This document shows, piece after piece, positions 47,246 to 58,675 of a DNA stretch of 64,000 nt (position 1 is its first letter; every line of letters starts with the position of its first letter). The stretch lies in NCBI GenBank assembly GCA_027405735.1, contig JAPEHQ010000003.1:1178001-1242000 (forward strand). The letters run 5' to 3'. Under the pieces are notes generated by a model. The model was given only the letters and a program-made list of their open reading frames with translations, was not told where the DNA came from and did not search any database. The position numbers and the translations under genes were made by a program. Source of the DNA: Mucor racemosus. Taxonomy: Eukaryota > Mucoromycota > Mucoromycetes > Mucorales > Mucoraceae.

Positions 47246-48720
47246 TTTTAATGCAACAACAAAGGTATCAACAACATCAGAAACAACAACAACAGCAGCA
47301 GCACAATTTGAACCAATTCAATTTACAACAACAACAAGCAACACCTCAATCTAGCTCAAATTATCTATTTTCTAAATATGTTTCTACAACTGGTGTTCCT
47401 ACCATGACTACATCAGTTTCTCAAAAACGAGATAGTTATTCTGCTGGATTTTCTCAACCAGGTGATACAATCCCTGTTAGTTCTTCAACAGCAGCGGTGG
47501 CTGCAGCTGCTGCAATGGGTAATCAATATTACTACTATAGTTCTCCCAATGGTAAAAAACAACATCATTTACAGCAATATAACAATTCTTTCACTGGATA
47601 TGATTTACAACAACCATTCAAAAGATTCAGATCAGATACAGTAACATCCTATGAAGATAATGGTACAGGCGGTGGCGGTGGCGGTGGCGGTGATGAGTCT
47701 ACCATTCATTCATTTGAAGATTCTTCGAATCATCATCGATCTCGTAATAATAGTTTAGCAACTCCAAATACTACTGCAGCGGCTAGTTTTATTGATGTCG
47801 ATGAACTAGCTACTGCAACCAATTCTCATACATCTGCAGTACAAGTAGCGGCAGCAGCAGCGGCGGCGACGGATACAGATTTGATGTATTGGATGTTGGA
47901 TGATCCAGGAAACTCATTTTATCATGACCATCAACAACAACAACAAACATTTTCAAGGCAAAATCGAGCACATACCACTTCTGCTTTGGGTAATAATAAC
48001 AGCACAACCATTACAGGAAGTAATAACAACAACAATTTGTTTTTACAACAACAACAACAACAACAACAAGTAATGGAACAAGATACTATCAATCATAACA
48101 ATACCAATTTAACAAAATTACCTCTTCCACATCCATCCAAACCAACATCTATGCCATTAAAAAACTGGTCTCCAGCTCCAGCTCAATACTCAAATAAGTT
48201 TTTCTTTGCATCCGAGGTTCAAACATTACATTGTCAAACACCATCTTTAATTAATTTTGAAAACTCTTCTTTTCCAATCGGATTAAATGTGATTCATGAA
48301 GAAGAAGATACAGAACAACACCCTTCAACATCTTCTTCATCTTCTTCTCCATCACAATTATTATGTCCACCTACACATTTACAACATAGAGCAAGTATTA
48401 CTTCAGATAAAAGTAGTACGAGTGGTAGTAGTTTTAGTGGGCCTGGGCCTAGTACTGATAACAAAAGTACCGATACAATAACAACAGTCGAAGCAGCAGA
48501 GGCAGCAGCAGCAGCAGCAGCGGCTATTTGGGCTTCCACTGCTGCTGCTGTTAATTATTCTGGTGAATCAACAAAAACTTCTTCTTCTTCTTCTCCTTCT
48601 CATTCAAGACGTTCTTCTGCTTCTTCTCATTTTCGTCATCGTAATCATCATCAATCTAATAGTAAATCAACTCTTGTTCATTATATTAATAATGAAAAAG
48701 TAGGTCATGATGAATATTAA
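44585..48720 (+). CDS. very large Zn2Cys6 (zinc cluster) transcription factor, polyQ-rich
   Basis: Three exons: 44585-44699, 44757-46048 and 46111-48720, coding for 1338 aa. The first intron splits the zinc cluster, and the ATG at 44585 is upstream of it. The cluster is CX2CX6CX5CX2CX6C: Cys26, Cys29, Cys36, Cys42, Cys45, Cys52 (KACEACRGKKMRC, then NPCQRCENNKIKC). Residues from about 115 on (YGLSLPPLLVGFFDSTSKSI, then FRIFVTHNLVYGAFIH and later MFLVQASILLAHFQCQ, AYMTIRIGLDFAQRF) look like the helical regulatory domain common in this class. The C-terminal 600 residues are mostly Gln, His, Ser and Ala tracts. Fungal zinc-cluster proteins are nuclear activators or repressors binding CGG-type sites, and the target pathway cannot be read from sequence. 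The unusual size comes largely from repeats. Confidence 0.85.
47086..47310 (+). repeat. polyglutamine-coding repeat block
   Basis: Nearly continuous CAA/CAG codons broken by Met, Tyr, His and Arg, about 70 codons inside the zinc-cluster gene. Slippage-prone. Confidence 0.85.
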
Positions 48721-49262
48721 ATGTCAACGCTATAAATATCCTTTCCCTTTTATTATATAATATTTCATTATTATTTACTTTTTTTTATACCTATTCATAT
48801 CTATCTATATATATATTCTAAATATTACATATCTCATACACATACACACGCACACACACAAATACTATACATTCAGAGCATTTTATTATATACGACATTA
48901 TAAAAAGTTTGAATTTGTTGTTCAATTATCCTTATAGAAATAAATACCTAAAAGTTTACAAATTAACAATAGTCCCCAGGTGTAATTTTACTGAAAAATG
49001 GAAATAAAAGAATTATCTCAGGTTGTAAAAGTAAATATAGCATTTTTAAAAAAAAACTTGATATAATGGTTGTTGAGCACCTTTAAATTGGTCTTTTATT
49101 TTTTTATCCTCTACGGTATTTCCAACACTCAATTCATAAAAATCTAGCATTTAAAACGCATGTACCAAAAAAAGAATTACAACAGCGGCGGGGCGTAAAT
49201 ATACAAATCGCTACTTGATCCCAGATGGTTTAATTTCGTCGTTTTTCGAAAAAGTTTAGACA
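48721..49262. other. intergenic, no gene seen
   Basis: 3' flank of the zinc-cluster gene with (CA)n-like sequence near 48838-48860. Ends at the target duplication of the retroposed insert. Confidence 0.5.
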
Positions 49263-50057
49263 CCTATCCTTCTCGTGGTATGGTATAGAGGGAACTGTTC
49301 TTCAGTGCGATCTGGACAATCGTAGAAAGGTCACCCCCGAACCTTTCATCCAAGCTGTGGAATGACACGTTGAAAACACTATGAACTATGAACCCCTAAC
49401 ACTCACGCTACATGTATCAGTCCTTTCGTAGGATGTTTTATGTTATATTTTGGTTTTTTTTCTCCTTTGGTGCCATGTTGTATATATGGGCCGTGGAAAG
49501 TCTCATAGGCCTTAGTGATATACTCCAGGAGTGGTGCCCTGGTAGCCTGGTTAGCGCGAAGCTATTATATCAACCAAATTTGAATTTACCATTTATGTTT
49601 CATCTGCCTCATCCTCAAGGCTCTTTTATCTAGCTTGATACCGTTTACTATGAAAATACATTATATGCTCCTCCTTGTTGCCGAACCCAGATCCTTACCC
49701 TCCACCCTCTCCCTGACCGCGAAGCTACCATCGATTCCCTGATCACAAACCTATCCTCACTCCCCAAAACCCAGAATCCAACCCCCGTTTGATTCAACTG
49801 TAATCCTGCTCACAATTGCTCCTCACCATAGAACTTTTGTTCTCAAATATCTCGCATCAACAAATCTTGTACTCAAAAATTCTAGAGTCGTATTTCGCAT
49901 CCCTTGTTTTTATTTTCTTTGCACTTAAAACACGCTTCATATAACACAGAACCCGAACCCCAATATCCAGTCTTATCTCTCACTTCGCCATGGCGTACAG
50001 TTGTAGGACTTTAAATAATGAAATAAAGAAGTTTATTTCCCTACAAAAAAAAAAAAA
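49263..50057 (+). mobile_element. retroposed insert with poly(A) tail and target-site duplication (LINE-derived?)
   Basis: About 795 bp, more C/G-rich than the flanks. It ends with ATAAAG about 20 bp before an A-run at 50045-50057. AAAAAGTTTAGACA precedes it (49249-49262) and recurs at its right edge (50053-50066); GTTTAGACA is the part not explained by the A-tail. Poly(A), signal and duplication are the marks of target-primed reverse transcription. A frame at 49634-49792 reads VYYENTLYAPPCCRTQ and LPDREATIDSLITNLSSLPK, resembling the YAPP region of LINE AP-endonucleases. An upstream same-frame piece (NLPFMFHLPHP) is separated by one stop. RT is absent. Origin as a LINE deletion derivative is inference. 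Confidence 0.6.
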
Positions 50058-50066
50058 GTTTAGACA

Positions 50067-52066
50067 TTTTCGATCATACCTCAAAACTTTGTTATGCTAT
50101 TCTATATAGTGTAGTAATTAGAACCTGTAGCACTTTTTATGGGGTATTTAATGATACCCATATTTAAAAAAATTTGCTGGTTAAATCTCTCGCAAATTAC
50201 AATATTAGAAAATTCATATTTTAGCTAAAAAGTCAAAAAATTATGCATAAAACATTAACATTTAACACTTTTATAACAAGAAGAAAGCTTTTCCAGTTAT
50301 TTTATGCCAATATATACCTTAGTAAAAAGTCTCGTTTTCTGGGTTAAAAATGCCAAAATGTAAAAATTGGACATTTTCATGAGGTATACCTCATGGAAAA
50401 TTGTTGGAAAAAAAATTGCTTACAAACTGTATAAAACCTAAATGTAATGCATCTATAAAACGAGGGTAATCGTTTGGCATGTTTAAGAGATGAGTAAACA
50501 TTGAAAATCTCGAGATATGCGCGCTTTAAAGTTGCCGATTTATGCGATTTTGAGTGAATTGTTGCACAATTAGCCGTTAAAACTACATCTTTAGTATGGA
50601 TCCATATAATAAAAAGAATGTGCCTGACTCTAGACTGTATAATAAGTGTTGTTTTCGATTTATAAATATAGTTTTTGGATATGAAATCGAAACTTGGCTA
50701 AAGCTTATTTCATGTGCCGACTTTTGCAATCTGAGATCTATACCTCGTTATGAATCGAACATTAATTGTTTTTTCCAGAACAAGAATTATATACGTATTT
50801 TCCATCTTTTTATAAACGTTTTGGTTATTAGAATTCACTTTTAAACAAATTTTTGAGCTGGTGAAAATCCTTTAAAATGACAGAGTTCGACCCCAAAATT
50901 GCCGGAGATGTAACTATAAAGTATCACAACTAGATTGTACTACGCAATTTTTATATTAAAAATATAACTAGCTTTTTAGCATGACTATATTTAAATTTAT
51001 AACAACATGTTTTGTTAAAAAAACTGACAGATTTTTTGGTGTTTGCTATGCTGCCCTGACAAAAAATAGACATCAAGGTACTAGATCAATTGCGGAGATT
51101 CCGTATTTGGGAAGTAATTTAACTACGATTTGTTGTAATAAATAAAGCCTGTCTACCTCGCCGCATCCCGAGAATATAAAGAACTGTATAATGAGAATTT
51201 TAGACACGCAAGTATATACCCATAACAGAAGAAAAATGATACAAAAAAACCAAAAAAGAAGATGAACATTGCACTATAGTAGTGATACAAGTATACCTGT
51301 TACGTAAACATTTACCGTAGTTCTCTCGAAATTATGGGAACTTTTTTTTTTCTTTTGAGTAGATTTTACCTGATCTGTCAAAAAAAAAATTAAAATGTCA
51401 TCTATGAATTAAGAGACCTAATAATTTAATTTACATTTGTTGTACGTGCATTTGTATCTCATTAAAAATTATATGCAATGATTAGTTTGATAATCTAGTA
51501 ATTGGTTTCATTTCATTGATGTAAATGCAAAATTTAATTAAATGTTTGAATAAATATAACACATAAGCTACTTTTTTACTACGTTGTACAAAATTTATCA
51601 AAGCGTAAAGAAAAAGATGAGTGATGATGATGATGGTTACCTGTTTGTATACAACTGAATCTTCTTGATTTGATTATGAATTCTCAGGGAGGAGGGAGAT
51701 TGATGAATTGAACGATATGTTTCCCTTTTTTTTTTTTTTTCCAAGACAAGGAGAAATAATAATCCAACTTGACTATGAAAGGGGATATACGAATTAATAT
51801 AGTGAGGAGGAATAAAATAAATCCAATGTAATACATATGCTTTGCTCCCTTTGGGAAAGTACAATGCTCTGTATACATAATATTCATCAAGGTGACACGT
51901 TTTTATATAGGTTATTGTGTGCCTTTTTGCGTTACAATGGGCATCTCTTTTTGAAAGAGAAAATTCAATGTTTTTTCCAGTTCTTCTTCTTTTTCTTCCT
52001 TTTTTTTTTTTTTTTTTACCCCCAACCAAATATTACTAGTTGTACATATAATATATATTTTTTTAA
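50067..52066. other. intergenic, no gene seen
   Basis: AT-rich. The segment about 50330-50565 resembles 8890-9125 (see findings). T-rich runs at 51727-51740 and 51999-52017 lie ahead of the next gene. Confidence 0.5.
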
Positions 52067-54112
52067 ATGTCAATATCATCATCATCATTTCTACCATTTA
52101 AACATAAACAAAAGCATACAATGGATGATTTAAGTCGAGATTTGAATCAAAAAGCATGTATTGTAACAACAACAACAACAACTTCTGTATTGGATGAAAA
52201 ATTAAACTCAAAAGAAAGACTTGAAATGCTGATTAATCAAGTTGATGATGAAACGCTTCATAGCTTAATGCAAAATGAATTTCGACACATGATCATTGAT
52301 CAACAACGTCTGGTAACGATGCTTGAACAAAGATCTGAACTTGTCGAAACTGAAAATGAAGAGCTTAAATTGATTATCAACGATAGTCAAAGAAGATATG
52401 AAAAAGCAGTTCGGGAAATGCAGTTTTTCAAAAAGAAGCATGATCGACTTGTTGAATCAAATCGAGTCGCTCATATTGAACCTTCTCATCATCACTTACA
52501 AAATTATGTAAATTTAACACCTTCTAGTAGTCCTCAACCAACACAAGTAATTCAACAATCTCATCCTCATCCTCCTCCTACAAATGATGTTTCATCAGTT
52601 TATTCTTATAATACCAATACTAATACGCCAGAAAAATTAAATTGGCCGACATCTCCCACATATTCTGAACCTATCAACAGAAGAAGAAATAACTCTAATA
52701 CCACAGGAAGTATATTTAGTAATTTCTCAAGTAGTACTGAGTCAACCACTTATTCCCATTTTCAACAACTTCAACAACAACAACAACAACAACTTCAACT
52801 TCAACAACAACAACAACAACGGTACGACGAAAATAATAAAAAACCGCCAACTGCATATCAATTTTCTCGTAATCCATCCATGGCTTCGTCCTACTCTACA
52901 CCGAGTACTGCACCTTCCATGATTTCTTCATCTGGAGCATCTTCTACAATCACAACCCCAATGACACCTGTACGCTCAACTACTTCCGTATCTGGATACA
53001 CTGGAAATTCAATGATTCAACAAAGAAGAACTGATCCATTAAGCTTTGGAGGTTCTGATGCACTTTGGGATACACTGAGTAAAAGCCAAGGGAGTGATGT
53101 GATTGTAGAAAAAATAATAAGGTATGGCAAAAAAAAAAAAAAAAAAAAAATCAATCAATGATTTTTTTTTCTCACACTCAATCTAGCAACTTTCTGCGTC
53201 GAGGTGGATCACCTAATACTGCTAAACAATCACCTTCATCACACGCTGTCAGATACGGATATGGTATGATTCATGCTTTAATTGTCACTAAAGCTCCTGG
53301 AGCGTTAGATTTACTCCTACAGCAAGGAGCTAATCCGAATGTTGTTAGTATGAGTCAAGTAGATGAAGAAAAGGTAATATAATGGGGAGTAACATTGGGG
53401 AGGCAAACATTTGTCTAATTCAGGAACCTTGATGTTTAGGTATCGCCTTGTTATTTGGCAGCTCAAGTAGGTTGGTTGAGTGGATTACAAAGGATTGTTC
53501 AAGCAGGTGGCGATTTAATATCTGCTCGAGGATGTGGAAGTAGAAAAAGAACTGCGCTTCATGTTGCCGCAGAAAATGGACATGCAGCTATTGTAGAATA
53601 CATTGTTAATATGTCTCAAGGTACATTGAATTTGGAAAAGGATATATTAGGTAATAAATAGCAGTAATGAAGATCATGTAATAGTTTCGGGATCTGATTT
53701 TTTTGGACATGAAAATATAGGTGCGAATGCTTTACATTATGCTTGTACATCGGGTCATACAGACCTTGTTTCTTTCATGGTCAAAGTATGTCATATCCCA
53801 ATAGATGAACAAGACTGTAAAGGTGAATCACCGTTACACTGGGCCACGCGAAGTGGAAGACTCGAGGTTGTAACACTTTTGATTGAAAGATATGGATGTG
53901 ATGTAAATTCGTATGTTACTAAAAAAGTTGGTACACCCTACGATATAGCAAAGTCAGCTGGACACAAACGAGTAGCTGAATATCTTAAAAGTAATGGTGG
54001 AATTACGTCAAAAAAAATGGATAAACGTAGAGAAGAAGACTTGGTGGATCAAGTACCTCAACACTTGGAATCTGCTCTTGCGAAAAATGGATTTTTCATG
54101 GGTGGATTCTAG
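52067..54112 (+). CDS. coiled-coil and ankyrin-repeat protein
   Basis: Four exons: 52067-53121, 53187-53373, 53440-53650 and 53721-54112, coding for 614 aa; introns are 65, 66 and 70 bp. A second in-frame ATG at 52121 (MDDLSRD) could be the start. Residues about 55-135 are charged and heptad-like (LEMLINQVDDETLHSLM, LVETENEELKLIINDSQRRY), consistent with a coiled coil. A Ser/Gln/Thr-rich linker with two polyQ runs follows. The C-terminal 260 residues hold ankyrin repeats: MIHALIVTKAPGALDLLLQQ GANPN, TALHVAAENGHAAIVEYIV, NALHYACTSGHTDLVSFMV, SPLHWATRSGRLEVVTLLIE and TPYDIAKSAGHKRVAEYLK. Ankyrin stacks bind partner proteins; no enzyme domain is seen, so this is probably a scaffold. Tandem to the kinase gene 218 bp downstream. 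I do not recognise an orthologue. Confidence 0.82.
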
Positions 54113-54330
54113 TTGTTTACTCTTGTTTTTTTTTTTTTTTTTTTTTTTTGTGTAATTAATAATCGGAGTGTGCGGTTCTTATATAATATTCATTTGGGAT
54201 AAGAAGCATGTTTTCTACCAGAAATAGATTATTGGAATAAAGAAATTTGTGTATTCTCTATTTTTGTGAAATGTAAATCTCTTTCTCTCTTTTTCTTTTT
54301 GTTATTTTATTTCCTTATTCATAAATTAAT

Positions 54331-57238
54331 ATGGGGTTTAATGCTGTTGCTGACCACATTAGAAAATGGAAAAGAAATTCCAATCAACATGTAATAAATG
54401 AAATTGTACCAACAACACCACATACAACAGCAACCACAAATGCATCTACTGCTACTACAAATGCTGCCAATAATCTCAACAAGAAACTCCGAAAACCTCC
54501 ATCGCCACCAAAAAAGCAATATCCACCTAGTCCAGATAGTTATTTACAAGGCATTGGTGATTATACATTTATCAAACAAATTGGCCAAGGTAAATTTAGT
54601 AGAGTCATGTTATCAATCCACTGCTTGACAAAAAAGCAAGTGGCTGTAAAGGTAATGTTATTATTTGTATGAAAAATTAAAGGAGTAAAAATATTAAAAC
54701 ACATTTAAAACAGATCATTGATAAAAGAGTTCATGATTATAGAGTCATGTCTAGACTAGCTCGAGAAATATCTTTAATGGAAGCTTTAGATCACCAAAAT
54801 ATTGTTCAATTGTATGAAACTTATGAAACGACAGACTCATTGTATTTAGTCATGGAATATGTTGAAGGCTATAATTTGGATGAATTTTTACAACGAAGAG
54901 GTGGCAAATTATCTGAAATTGAAGCACGAGATATATTCCGTCAAATGGCTGCTGCGATGGATTATTGTCATTCTCGGTGGGTTGTTCACCGAGATTTGAA
55001 GGTAAAAAGAATTGTTGTAAAACATTAAATGTTGTGAACCTTAATTCTAAATCCTTTCTAATAATACAAAAAAAAAAAAAAAAAAAAAAAAAAGGCACCA
55101 AATATATTGTTAACAAGGGATTTTCAAGTGAAAATTGCAGATTTTGGATTAGGAAATAGATATGGAAGAAGAAGATTAAAGACGATATGTGGTAAATTGT
55201 TTTGATTTGTATTTTTAGTATTTATTATACTGATTTATAATTACTATAAAGGATCCATGCTTTATTATAGTCCTGAAATTATTAATGGTCAAGGATATAC
55301 TGGTCCTGAAGTAGATTGTTGGTGTTTAGGCGTTTCTTTATATCGTATGACTGTAGGAGAAGAGCCATTTCATAGAGCAAACAGTGAGTAAAATACATCA
55401 CAATTAAATGTTTATTAATTAACAATATTCCAACAGCTGTCGGTGATCTTAGGAAAGATGTTACAGGAGGCAATTATATTATACCCAATCACTTGAGTAC
55501 AGGATTAAGAAATACAATCATGAAATGTATGTCTGTGGATAAAAACAAGAGAATTCGAGTCCATTTAGCTTTAAAAAACGATCCATGGCTTAACGATGAT
55601 GGTAAACTACCAAATATTTTCACATCTGGAACAGCTCAAACTACTGCTGTCATGGCGTCAGTTATTACTGCTGCAGTTTCCAAAGAAGAAGAATTGGCTC
55701 GTTTTAAAAAGGAAAAAGAGAAATTAAAATACCAGCATTTACGAGACATGGAAGAGGAAAAAAGAACCAAGAAATTCATCAAAAGAACCATCGTATGTCA
55801 TCCTAAAAACCCATCCATTTATTTTACAAGCGCTATACCACATTCACCAAAACCAGAAGATACTTATACAAACAGTGAGAAACAAAGACATTTGTTTTTC
55901 CAAAAAGTAAACGAATTATCCCATCAAATACAACTCTTGCCAGCACAAAATGCAGGCAATAAATCACCTATTCGACATTTACTGAGAAAACTAAAACAAC
56001 CAGATAATCACACGAACAATAATTTAAGTTTATCTTTAGCTAGTACAAATGGATCACAAAACAGTTTAAATACAACACCTAGTCATACTAACAACACTAC
56101 TATACCACAACAAAGAAATCCTATTAGAAAATCATCGTCAAATATGAGCTTATCTCAAATATATCAAAGAGTGGCTAAAGATCAAGTTCATTATTACACT
56201 TTCCAATTAACTCCTCAAGCAGCATTGCGTATCAGTGGTGTAGGCGAATCGTCTGTTTCAATGCAACAAAATCAACAAGATGAAATTACAATGATGCTTA
56301 TTATTCGAGGAATTTGTGACATTATGGGTATTACATATCATCGCGATAAAAATGATCGCTTAATCTGTGTCATGGCACTAAGCGATTATATCAATGAAAA
56401 GCCCAAATCATTTTACAAATTAAAACGTAGAGATAGTAAAATGATATCTTCAAATCAATCCTTGCACAACAATAACAACGAGACATACTCAACAGCACAT
56501 GATGGAAGTCAAGCATCGTTTAGTCGAAGCAGTGCAGGATTATCAGACATGAATAGATCTTCCCAATTTGTAGGTGGCAGTAGTCGATTTAGCAAATTCA
56601 AGCGCATGACAAGCCATGTTTTATCAAGTATTTTTCCATATCATTCATCTACTTTGGTAGTTCAAGATAGTCGATCTGTACGATATCCTCCTTTTCCTCA
56701 TATCAATGCTGCTGCAAGCAGTAATACAAGTCGTTTTAATACCGTCAATAGAACTCATGTCGGTTCACAATCCTCTCAACAATCTCAACAACAACAACAG
56801 CTAAGCGACGAAGATGGTCAAGACAAAAAATCAGGTGTAGCCATCTTTGCTATTGAAATCAGTTCTCTTTCAAAAGATTTACAAAATAGAGTTACAGCTA
56901 TTAAATTATCTAAAATTGAAGGATCTTCCAAGGTGTTTCGTATAGCCTGCGGATGGATAACTGGTGTCATTGGACAAAATATATCCCCATCGAAATTAAG
57001 TGATCAATTTAATGATACCCTGATGAATTACGATTTAAATAGTAGTGCAGATATACCCCCTTCTACAACAACAGCAATGGCAACAGCAACAATAATGAAA
57101 AAATCTACTTCTCAACAACGATTAAATAGAACAAAATCCGTTATTACATTAACACCTGTTCATAATTCAGGTAGTATTCCAAAAACTCCCAATCCTTCAT
57201 TATCTCCTACTACTGCAACTACTGCTATTACTAAATAA
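54331..57238 (+). CDS. Kin1/MARK-like serine/threonine protein kinase with KA1-like C-terminus
   Basis: Five exons: 54331-54651, 54714-55001, 55095-55191, 55252-55383 and 55437-57238, coding for 879 aa. The kinase domain spans about residues 77-330. It has glycine loop IGQGKFSRV (84-92), VAVK lysine (Lys107), HRDLK (199-203) with Asn206, DFG (219-221), [10 protein letters not shown] and [18 protein letters not shown], so all catalytic residues are present. YTGPEVD and LARxISLM-type features put it in the CAMK/AMPK-related group near Kin1. The C-terminal third contains [15 protein letters not shown], then [20 protein letters not shown], like a KA1 membrane-binding domain. Kin1/MARK kinases act in polarity, wall integrity and septation. 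Intron 2 (55002-55094) has a run of 24 or more A directly before its AG instead of pyrimidines. The stop is 5 bp from that of the opposite gene. Confidence 0.85.
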
Positions 57239-57243
57239 ATACT

Positions 57244-57934
57244 TTATTGTTGTGTTGTTGAACCATCATCTAATGCCAATTGATCTTCAATTAGTTCTAA
57301 TTGTGTATCCGTTGTTGTGATATCATTTTGTAATTGATTAATAGAATCATCATTGAATAATGAAGAGCTTTCTTCCTCACTGGAAATAATTGGCCCACTG
57401 AAAAGTGTTTCTTGAGTTTGTTGTTGCTTTAATTGATCATTTTCGTGAATGATTTGTAATAAGCGAGAATCTTTGGGGAGTGATTCACGAAGTTTGTGCA
57501 TTCCTTTATCCATACCAAGTACTCCACCACATGTCAAACCTGCAAATGTACCCACTATATATATATTTCTAAATTAGCTATGTATTTGATTGTTTTGGTT
57601 GCATAATAACATACAAATAGTAGGGATAGCTGTTGCTGGCCTTTGTGCAGTTGCTCTCGATCTTGCTATATATGTAAACAATAATTAAATCTGTAATTTA
57701 CAATGAATATCTCATACAAGTATTTACCCCAAAGACGTGCAGACATACCAAGAGAAGCAGCACCAATTGTAGCTATTATGTAGTAGATTAATAAACATCG
57801 AAACATTGTTAAATACTATCTACTCTTTCACCTAAAGTTATGAAATTAAATACGGCGGATTTTATCACCAACTTTTCATCTTCTGATGGTTTATAGTTGA
57901 CTAATTCAAATTTGATTTCTTCTTTATTGGACAT
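57244..57934 (-). CDS. small two-helix membrane protein (OCIA-domain-like layout)
   Basis: Four exons: 57832-57934, 57728-57772, 57615-57665 and 57244-57554, coding for 169 aa; introns 59-62 bp. The visible order is an N-terminal SEDEKLVIKSAVFNFITLG, a small-residue helix (ATIGAASLGMSA), a basic loop with Arg/Ala/Thr, a second helix (IPTILGTFAGLTCGGVLGM), then MHKLRESLPKDSRLLQIIHE and an acidic Gln-rich tail. This is the layout of OCIA-domain mitochondrial/endosomal proteins (acidic start, two helices with a Cys, then K-L..LP.S.L), but key OCIA residues are not clearly present, so the family is only suggested. The exons are very short (45 and 51 bp), yet every junction keeps frame. It is convergent with the kinase gene with almost no space between stops. 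Confidence 0.62.
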
Positions 57935-58675
57935 GTTGTAATATGGTTTATTGAAGAGAAGTGGTTTGCCCCTGTCAATTGTGAATACTTGTTTTATTGC
58001 ACGCGCAGGCTGTCATTTAATAAACAAAATGCAAGCACTGGCTTTTGCTTGAGCCAATCCAGCCATGATTAAGAATCCGATGATTATATCCATATTCTCT
58101 ACAGATTTGAAAAAATGGCAATCCCATTCGTTTATTTAGCAATTAAATTTGATTTTTTTTTTTACTCTAAATGTACAAAATTAATAAATTCACATGACAT
58201 TTTAAACAAGGATTTGAAATCTAGATCTCCCTAAACCAGCATCGTATATTTATATCCAAGCTGAATTTGAGTAAATAAAAATTGAAACCAAGTATTTAAA
58301 ATAATGCTTTTTATGTTATGAAGCATTTTGCTGGAATAAATCGAGATGAAACCATATTAAATTTCTTTAAACGTTATTAATCGTTTACGGGCTGCGGACA
58401 AAACAAAAAAAACAAAAAAAAGGAGTGAGCCCCATCAAGACGAATTTATCAGGTTAAATAATGTATAATTGCTCATAAACATTATTTGATTGTTATATTA
58501 TACCGTATACAAGTATAATGTTTCCATAAAGACCTTTATATAGTATTATGTTTTGATTGAATAATGTATAAATAATACAAGAAAGTAGAGTTTATAAAGC
58601 AAAATCCTCTTTTTTTTTTTTTTTTTTTTTTTTTGTCTGATATATACCTCTTCTTGCTACTATATCAAATAAAAG
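57935..58675. promoter_or_regulatory. divergent promoter region
   Basis: 741 bp between the ATG of the small membrane protein (-) and that of the DUF4203-like gene (+). A 25-nt T-run at 58610-58634 is 41 bp upstream of the plus-strand ATG. No specific site recognised. Confidence 0.4.

Noticed and set aside
49535..49570. tRNA-like A-box (GGTAGCCTGGTTAGCGCG)
   Set aside because: No B-box at pol III distance and no clover-leaf; it lies inside the retroposed insert.
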